A stretch of 42,604 nucleotides of DNA from Heterostelium multicystogenum. Taxonomy: Eukaryota; Evosea; Eumycetozoa; Acytosteliales; Acytosteliaceae. The position numbers and the translations under genes are program-made. Under the pieces are notes generated by a model, which saw only the letters and a list, made by a program, of their open reading frames with translations, was not told the DNA's origin and searched no databases. The stretch lies in contig RCNN01000285.1 of the NCBI GenBank assembly GCA_003667245.1, forward strand, positions 1-42,604, given 5' to 3'. The stretch's first letter is position 1, and each line of letters begins with the position of its first letter. Below are positions 35,216 to 42,604 of this stretch, piece after piece.

Positions 35216-36578
35216 ATGTTGAAAGAATATTGTTATTATATTAATTATAGGATAATATTTATATTGTTTTATTTTATTATATTGGTATCATCGAATTCTC
35301 AAACGGAAAAATATAAAGGAACTATATTTAAACAAATAAATGTAGATGTAATTCATAGATTCAAATATGACCCAAACATTAAATTTATTAAAGTAGAAAC
35401 AGAGAGAAATGACAATAAACATAATTATAAGCTATTAGTATTTAGAGATGATCAGTTTTTTGAATATGACCCCTCCTTTACCAGAAAAGTAGAATGTGAA
35501 GAAAAAGTATTTGCTAATTATTTAAATAGATATATATATAAAATTAAGATTATTAATTATACAATTCTAAATAGGAAATAGATGCAATTTGGAAATATCC
35601 ATTGAATGAAACTGTGGAACATGTTGAAATACCAGAGTTTATTATACAAAATGAAGATAAAGTCAACTACAAAATAATGATATCGAATTGTATTTTGGAA
35701 TATTATGAAAGAATGGATATATCTTATGTTGTGGAAGTTGGTTTTAAAAATTTAGAGTCATCGTTAACAAAAGAAGTATGTCTATTCCAATTTTGCTTAT
35801 TCTTTATATATCTGGTGTTCCTAGTTACTTCTGTAGTTTTATCTTTGTATCAATCAATCGATCTTTGGACCCGAGTGTGATGAAGCTTTTCATTGTGGTA
35901 TTGGTTATAAAAATGATATCACTGTTGATTCATTCCATTGGAAGATTTATTAAGCATGATATCAATACCAATGATATCCTTTTCATTGTTGGAAAATATT
36001 TGGAATGGTTATCATTTTGGACACTGGTTCTGTTGGTATTGATGATTTCAAGTGGTTGGAAAATATCTCCTCTATATCCTTATGGATCTTTGTGCTCTAA
36101 GAAATACCTATTCGTTTCATTATATTTGCTCATGGTTATTAACGCAGTTGCAATTCATGTGGTACCAAGAATTACAATATTGAAAATGCATACCTACGAA
36201 TACTACTATTACACCATTCCTGATTTTCATATCTTTTTAATACTATGCATCTTCACGGTTTTCCTTGCAACAATTAGAGAGTCCTATGCAACTCACAACG
36301 ATGTGGTGAAGAAGACATTCTTTTTCAACTTTGGAGTAATATCTACAATCTGGTGGATTGCCATACCTCTTATTTTAATATTTAGTATATTTTTCAAGAA
36401 AGAATGTAGACAGTTATACCTTCTCTGTCTTTTGACAGTAGTTGAGGCAGCCTATTATCTATATCTACTTTACGAATTTAGACCGACAATCAAAAATACA
36501 AACCTCCAATTTAAACTTGAGAAATTCCCTCCAAATTCACCTAGAGATAGACCAAGTGGGCAAGCAACTACCGTTTAA
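35216..36578 (+). CDS. GOST/lung seven-transmembrane receptor-like protein
   Basis: About 430 residues. A signal peptide (IIFILFYFIILVSSNSQ) leads into a soluble domain (IFKQINVDVIHRF ... YVVEVGFKN), then seven probable helices: CLFFIYLVFLVTSVVLSLY, MKLFIVVLVIKMISLLIH, WLSFWTLVLLVLMISSGW, KYLFVSLYLLMVINAVAIHV, IFLILCIFTVFLATI, TIWWIAIPLILIFSIFF and LYLLCLLTVVEAAYYLYLL, closing with YEFRP. Order, spacing and the SGWKIS after the third helix fit the same GOST superfamily as the gene at 18773. The intron 35507-35574 removes an AT-rich stretch and keeps the frame. One break: a missing base in the GG near 35869. It ends 53 bp from the stop of the convergent NBAS-like gene. Ligand and location unknown. 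Confidence 0.62.
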
Positions 36579-36631
36579 AAAAATAAAATTACAACTATAA
36601 TAGGTGTAGTAATCTTATATAAGAAAGTTAT

Positions 36632-39600
36632 TTATTGTTCACTGTCTATACTTAATTCTTTATCCAATTGAATTACTGCTTTTCCCAAAATAGTTTGTAC
36701 TAGTTTCCAGGTTGGTTTTTCGAGTTCAAAATTGATGTTTTCTGGTTCTTGTTCGAGAGACATTGATTTCTCGAGTGAGCTAAGTGTATTGTTGAGATAA
36801 TGTTTCAAATAAGTGATTGAATTATTCAGAGAATGCATACTTGGGTGAATACCAAGCCACCAGAGACAAAGTGTTGATGCTTGATAGTAGTGCTGATTTA
36901 AAGTAAGCATACCAATGGTGTATTCTATAGATGATTCTACTTCGCGTTGTTTGTAGTTATGTACATTATTAAAGTTATTGTTGTAGAGTGTAATGAGATT
37001 GATGAGGGTATCATACAAAGCGGTATCAACAAACTTGTAAATAAATCCACTTGAGTAAATGATTTGGAAGAGTTGTTGATTATTTTGAATGAACTTGTCG
37101 AGCTCCTCGTGGTATTCTGGTGTTGAGTGGTGAGGACAGTATGACAGTGAAGCAGGTTCCAATCTCTTCACAGTAAAAGAACTATTAACAAATTCCAAAA
37201 GTTCATTTACTGTTTCAACTTGAAGATCTCGGTAGTGGGAGAGAATACCAAATTTATAATATATTATCTTGTGAGAAACTTTTAATTTCTCCAAGATATC
37301 TCTTTCTTCAGATTTTTCCATGGGGAATAGCTTAATTTGATCAAGACGAATTCTTAGGAATTGATTGACAGCTTTGTTGTTATCCTCTAGATAGGGTATA
37401 AACGACAAAAACAACCTGAACCAACAATGATGTAGAACATGAATATTGGATTCAGTCTCAGTTTCACTGGATTTGGCACTGCTCCACATGGTTAGAAGGT
37501 CGGAAAGGTATGATACATGTTGAATTGTATCGCTGTTGTCCATCAACTTATTAAATAATGATATGACAGATTCTGGTGAAGTAATTTCCATTTCTTTGAA
37601 AGATATTTCTGTGTTCTTCCATGTTTCTTTGATGATTTCCTTGGTCTTGTGCTGCTTCATTTGAATATGGTCTTCTTCTAACCAATCTTGATGTGAGCGG
37701 TCATAGAGTGATGGTGTTGTCTTTAGTATATCGAAAATATGGATTCTACATTCCATTGGCAATTCAGAATTATAGGCAAATTCTCTTAATCTGCTCAAGA
37801 AAATCTTTTGCTCAGAATGCCATTTTGTACCAGCTTTGAAACTGTCAATGATTCTTTTAATTGATTCAGACAACACAAGCTGTTGAATATGATCATTCGA
37901 TTTGCCAAGTTGCTCCAGGAGGTTATCAATTGATGTTTGATAGAATTTCAAAATTGACGGAATCGAGGCGGCACTACCTTTGATTATTTGAAACACTTGC
38001 TCGCATTGACTAGGAGTAATTTCGATGTTGTTGAGAATTAATGTTGGAATGATGATATCCAATTGTTGATCGTTTATACTTTTGATATCATAGTTAAATT
38101 TGAAAGCCTCGACGAGGGCATTATTGTAGTTTTCAATAATATTTGATTGAGACAAGTGGAGATTTGGATCGAGAAGCTGAAGCTTATTAATTATCTCTAG
38201 ATGTTGATGAAGTTGTTGTAATTTCGAGAGTAGATCTGGATTATCAGTGACCTGGTCGGTATTCATAATTTGTTCTAGTGCATCAAGACGCATCTCCATT
38301 GACATTCTCTTAGAATACTCTCCATAGGCAATCATCTCATATACCTCTACTAGATCCGAGTCATCTAGTTGCTTGCGATACTTGAGTACAATAGCTGAAA
38401 TATCCGCATTTGAGTCGGCATGAATGATGTTATATATGAGCTGACGATACATCTTGCTAACGGTATAGTTTTGAATTAAATCCAAATCACTTCGAATGTT
38501 CTGGAGTATATTGACAAGATTGCAACAAAATGCAATGTTCTCTTCGCTCAAAATATTCTTGAGACCATTCTACATATGGATCATATGAAGAGTCCTCAAT
38601 CATTCGCTTATAGTTAAGCGGCCTGTAGACCTTATTGATAGTGTTCTTTGAGGACTTGAGGAGTGTCAACAGCTTCTTCTTGTTTCTGATGGCAACTTGA
38701 TATTTCGGGTCTCCAGAGTCAAATTTAGCATTGAGATCATTGAATAGCAACAATCGTTCATAATCACAACCATCAATCTTATCATAAATATTGGTTGCCA
38801 ATTGTGGAGTAATTGTTGACAAAAGAACATAGTCTTCGTTTGATAGCAATGAATTATTGAAACCAGAACGATCCTCTAAAATCTTCCATTCGACATGTTT
38901 CTCCAATACTTCCTCCCTTGTGATTCCATTACGACTTGCCATCGATAGAGAGGTGTTGAATGACTTGGAATCGTTTGTCATTGCAAATTGGAATATGGTA
39001 TCACGCTTATAGACAGGGTCTTGTTTGAATCGATTGAAATCAACGTTGTTATTCACTTCTGAGAATTCTTTTGCTTGGATAGAGTCAATCAACATCTTGT
39101 GATACTTTAGTACATTAGCAACTAGATCCTTGGTTTCTTCAACCGTATCTTCTCCATGTAGTGAAGCCAGACTAGAGGCAGACTCAATGATATTTCCGAC
39201 TGAAATACTAAATAGTGAACAAATTGAGTTTGGTCTACTACCATCTTTTGCGGCAACAAAGGAGAGTAAGCGCAGGGAATAGTAGTAGCATGCCATTCTG
39301 ATTACACGTTCAAGGCTGGTTTGATATTGTGGGTTTGACTGTGATCTTTCAATGAGAGTTGCAAATACATTATCAACCAATGATTGATCTGAAATGGTCA
39401 TGAAATATCCTAGGGCATTTCTTAAGAATCCTTGTTGAATTGAATATTTGGAGAGCAACAGTAGTATCTCTTGTGTATTTTCGAATCGTGAGATATTGTT
39501 ATTATTGGAGTCGGCAGTTGCTCCAATAAATTGAATCATTTGGGCAAGATGCAACATTAACTCGTTCTGCTTTTGGTAGAGCATATCGTAATCTTTCTTC

Positions 39601-42600
39601 CTCAAGGCTATCTTCTCCTTGATGATCCTCTTTTTCGATTTGTCTTACTAGAGTTGAGATTGAATCGAATGACTCCGTGAATGGTGGCTCTAAATTGATC
39701 TCTGGCGGTTGCTCAGTTGAAATCTCTTTAATAAGCTTGGCAAGTTCGCTCTCATTGCGAATCAACTTCTCGTAAACTGTTGATTGCTCACCATTTTCAC
39801 CAACAGATGATTTCAGTTGTGAAGCAATCTTGTTGTCCAATTTGTTCTGTGTACTCTCAATGAGTCTTGCTCGTATCTCCAACTCCTGGTATGCCTCAAG
39901 GAAACTAGTCAGATCATCTTGATCACAGTATACAAGGCAATATGATAGCAACTCGAGTCGTGGTTCTAAGTGACTGAAGTGTCCGTCCAGAGCTAAACTG
40001 GAGCACACACGATAGATCTCCTTATATTTTGGAGGAATAGACTTCTTTGGTTCTGACATTAACATCTTGCAGATTCTAAAAGCCACTGAGAAGTCAGAGA
40101 GTTGGATAGCTTTTCTTGCCAACATGACTTTAACAATAATATGGTCGTCAATGAATGGTTCACTCTCGTCCAAATTAAAATCCTTGTCAACCCAATCACA
40201 AAGAAGAGATGACAAATGTAAAATTTCCTCTACATCTTGATAGACATTTTGGCAACTGTCGATCAGCGACTGTATCAATTCAAATTTACCTTGATTTTCT
40301 CCAAATAATGATTGTTCCTGGATTTCAGAAACTGTTGATGAAATCTTTGATGTTGAGGAGTGTCCAGTTCTTGGCGAAGTTTTGCTCAATCCTTTGTCAA
40401 GTATCAAGCGAATTTGAATTGGTATCTTTGAGTAGTGGAACTTGTTTGTCATAATCTCGGTTGCTTTAAGGAGATTCAGTTCACGAACAATCTTTTGAGT
40501 TGGAGGTTTAATGAGTTCCAAACAAACCTGAGCCTCTGCTATATTAGGTGAATTGAAGTTTGAGGCAGAGTTGTAAAGTTCTTTCGCTGCAGCAATGACA
40601 AGCTGTTCAACCTTTTCTGGACCACAACCATCGAAATACTCCCTCGCCAAAGAGAATTTTCCTTCGGCTAGAGCAAACTTGACGAACTGACCATAAAGTA
40701 CTGATGAATCGACAGAGAGAATACTAGTTGTTTAATTTCGTTGAAATCGCCAAACATCAATCGATAATTAGCATTCTTCCATTGTGATTTCTTAGCATAT
40801 CGGCACATTTCCTGGAGCAAGGAGAGCGCTCCTTCCTCTGGACGTTCTTGGTATCTTGGAAATATTGAATCGGTTTAGTCAAGTTGTATTTAAGTAAGAT
40901 CTTGTTGGCGTGAATGTACCGTGAGTAGTCTGAGCGCAAGTTCAGCAATCTCTGTGTTACAGTCGACAATCCACCGACCACTGAACGGCTCTGGAAGATC
41001 TGAAATAATCGCTTCCATATGGGTTAAAGAATCACTGTTAATTATTGGACATTGGCAATGCTGTGCAGTCCAATAGATAGTTGTAGATGGCGAACCACAT
41101 TGATCGGGCTTATTCTGTTTAAGAGTATCGATGTAGTATCTAACCAATCCGATCTGGTTCTTCTTTGCCTTGTCAACAAAGAAAGTCCTCAAGTAGATTG
41201 TCAAATTCCTCTGAAGTCAAGTCGACTTTAAAAGAATCCAATCTATTTCGAATATTGTTGTAAATTGTATTGTTTGTGGAATCATTCAGTAACAGCTGTA
41301 GTTTGTGTGTGGATCCAATGTCTTGTAGCGATCCAGCGATATATCTGCTCTTGTATCATATATTATCGTTGAAACCTGCTGAATCAAAACGATACAATAT
41401 ATCAAGCGATGGCACCTCTTTCTCATTAATTGCAATGTGATGAGCGAGAGTGCGTTGTCGATCTGTCCAGATTTTCTGTCGATTTCCAGTGCACGTTCGC
41501 TGTACCATGAGAGATTATCGTTTGTTGTCAAAACAGCCAGATGGAGTGGTGATAAGAGTTGACTCATCGAAAGGCAGCTGCATATAGTCCAATGAGTAGA
41601 TATGCGTTTACTTTATCATTTCCTCTGATATCCTCGTAGTCCGACTTTAAGCTATTGATGAGCATTTCTTTGAGATAGGTGCTGTCCAGTATGTTTCTTC
41701 ATATTCGAATCCTTCCAGCACATTTTTGTAGATTGATTGACTCTGTGACCAAATCTTGATCAAAAGATTTCTTTGTGTCCAATAGTTGTGTGAGTCTGGC
41801 AATAGCTTTTCGTACTGGCATGGATCGGTAGTCTCGGGAATCATCGACAGAATCTGTAATCGATAGGGTAAATAAAGCGGCTATAGTATGTTAGCAATAC
41901 TTCAATAGCCTTAAAAGTGCTCAGAGTTGGCATATTCCATTGCTGCCAATACTAAATTGCATCCTCTAAATCTAAGGAAATCCAAAGCATCAAACGATGT
42001 ACCATATATCTCCTTATATACAACTAGTCTATTAAGATAATTTACAATATATATTCTGTGTTACAATTAAATTCTTATGCTCCCTATAACCAAGATTTGT
42101 TAGTGAATCTTAAACATATGGTGATTGTATTGCTTTGCTACATACTTTAACGTTTCCATTGATGAATGCTCATTAATGATCTTACTTGATTTTTCCCAGT
42201 GCATATTCCAGCAGAAATATTGGGTTGATTCATAATTGAGTGGAATTCTAAGTATGCATTCCCACATGATCCAGTTGATATCATGAACTTTCGATAGGTA
42301 TGATTTATAGTGTCGCTGGAAACTTGTGATTTTGACCATCTCTTTTTGATGAACCAAGTCTTTATCAAGACCATAGTGCTCAGCTATGATAATAGCATGT
42401 TGTACTCCTTCTGAGCAACTTTAGCTTTGAAGAGTTTGCTCAGTGTGTGGTCGACTGGAATCTAATGATTTTTCTTTCGATTTGTTGTAAATCTTGATCG
42501 TTTGATCTCAACTGTTGGCCATCTCTGTCCTGTGCATTGTTTTGACCAGAACCCTCGACTCTCTGGATTGTATCAGTCGAATGGATTCTTGATCATCTGG

Positions 42601-42604
42601 ATGG
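36632..42604 (-). CDS. nbas: NBAS-like protein with Sec39 domain (5' end outside window)
   Basis: In animals NBAS joins RINT1 and ZW10 (NRZ) to tether Golgi-derived vesicles at the ER (yeast Dsl1 complex, Sec39). The window holds about 1,900 codons; the N-terminal beta-propeller lies beyond 42604. Matches: an upstream helical block (ALSLAHTYGLD-like IIAEHYGLDKDLVHQKEM, SYLSKVHDINWIMWECILRI), FDALDFLRFRGCNLVLAAME, a LSMIPETTDPCQYEKLLPDS block, then the Sec39 region (FSVAFRICKMLM, YYYSLRLLSFVAA, DPVYKRDTIFQFAMTNDSKS, LLTLLKSSKNTINKVYRPLN). The C-terminal 639 codons form one clean frame ending at 36632. Many frame breaks occur upstream of 38551, for example near 38540, 39590, 40720, 40880, 41200, 41570 and 41850. 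Some may be introns; one is likely near 42030-42110. Identity is well supported; exon boundaries are not. Confidence 0.82.

Noticed and set aside
431..42604. Programmed ribosomal frameshifting as explanation of the frame breaks
   Set aside because: Breaks go in both directions, are spread over unrelated genes and lack a shared slippery motif with a downstream structure; homopolymer sequencing error is simpler.
1..42604. tRNA, rRNA, transposon terminal repeats or CRISPR array
   Set aside because: No T-loop/anticodon pattern, no reverse transcriptase or transposase frame, and no regularly spaced direct repeats were found by eye; a tRNAscan or repeat search would be decisive.

Overview
The window looks like nuclear DNA of a dictyostelid social amoeba (Amoebozoa). 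Three things suggest this. First, gene architecture: very AT-rich spacers, short introns of about 58-119 nt with GTATGT/GTAAGT-like 5' ends and TAG/CAG 3' ends, and A-rich contexts before start codons. Second, low-complexity Q, N and S tracts lie inside conserved proteins. Third, the gene set fits: a cycloartenol-type sterol enzyme, a C-type lectin/IPT-TIG/EGF surface protein, a large ankyrin protein and GOST-type seven-helix receptors. The coding DNA is less AT-biased than in Dictyostelium discoideum, so another dictyostelid is likely; I cannot name the species.

Layout. 431-1369 (-): cycloeucalenol cycloisomerase. 2091-3291 (+): C92/YiiX-type papain-like amidase with a possible myristoylated N-terminus. 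3362-5301 (-): secreted right-handed beta-helix protein with a C-terminal carbohydrate-binding-like module. 7072-10637 (+): multi-pass patatin-like phospholipase with a C-terminal WW domain. 11677-11954 (+): 68-residue Stm1/HABP4-core protein. 12199-13584 (+): Bud22/SRFBP1-like ribosome biogenesis factor. 13949-18471 (+): Integrator subunit 3. About 18773-20546 (+): GOST/lung-7TM-like membrane protein. 21001-22149 (+): PEX7. 22329-22938 (-): small unknown gene. 23659-25989 (-): ankyrin-repeat protein. 26553-29433 (+): Tudor-SN (SND1). 30027-34514 (+): C-type lectin/IPT-TIG/EGF protein, probably GPI-anchored. 35216-36578 (+): second GOST-like receptor. 36632 to the right edge (-): NBAS/Sec39-domain protein, truncated by the window end.

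These are mostly independent housekeeping genes (sterol synthesis, snRNA/mRNA 3' processing, ribosome assembly, peroxisomal import, RNA metabolism, Golgi-ER tethering) interleaved with cell-surface or secreted genes. I see no operon-like system, no mobile element, no CRISPR and no tRNA or rRNA.

The dominant oddity is that most genes are broken by single-base frameshifts lying in or next to short homopolymers, while the conserved protein continues in the next frame. Many genes normally essential or conserved are affected at once, so sequencing or assembly error is the simplest reading. Three long stretches (ANK, SND1 and most of the lectin/TIG gene) are clean. CDS coordinates below give the span of the inferred gene, including introns and apparent frameshifts; no repaired sequence is offered.
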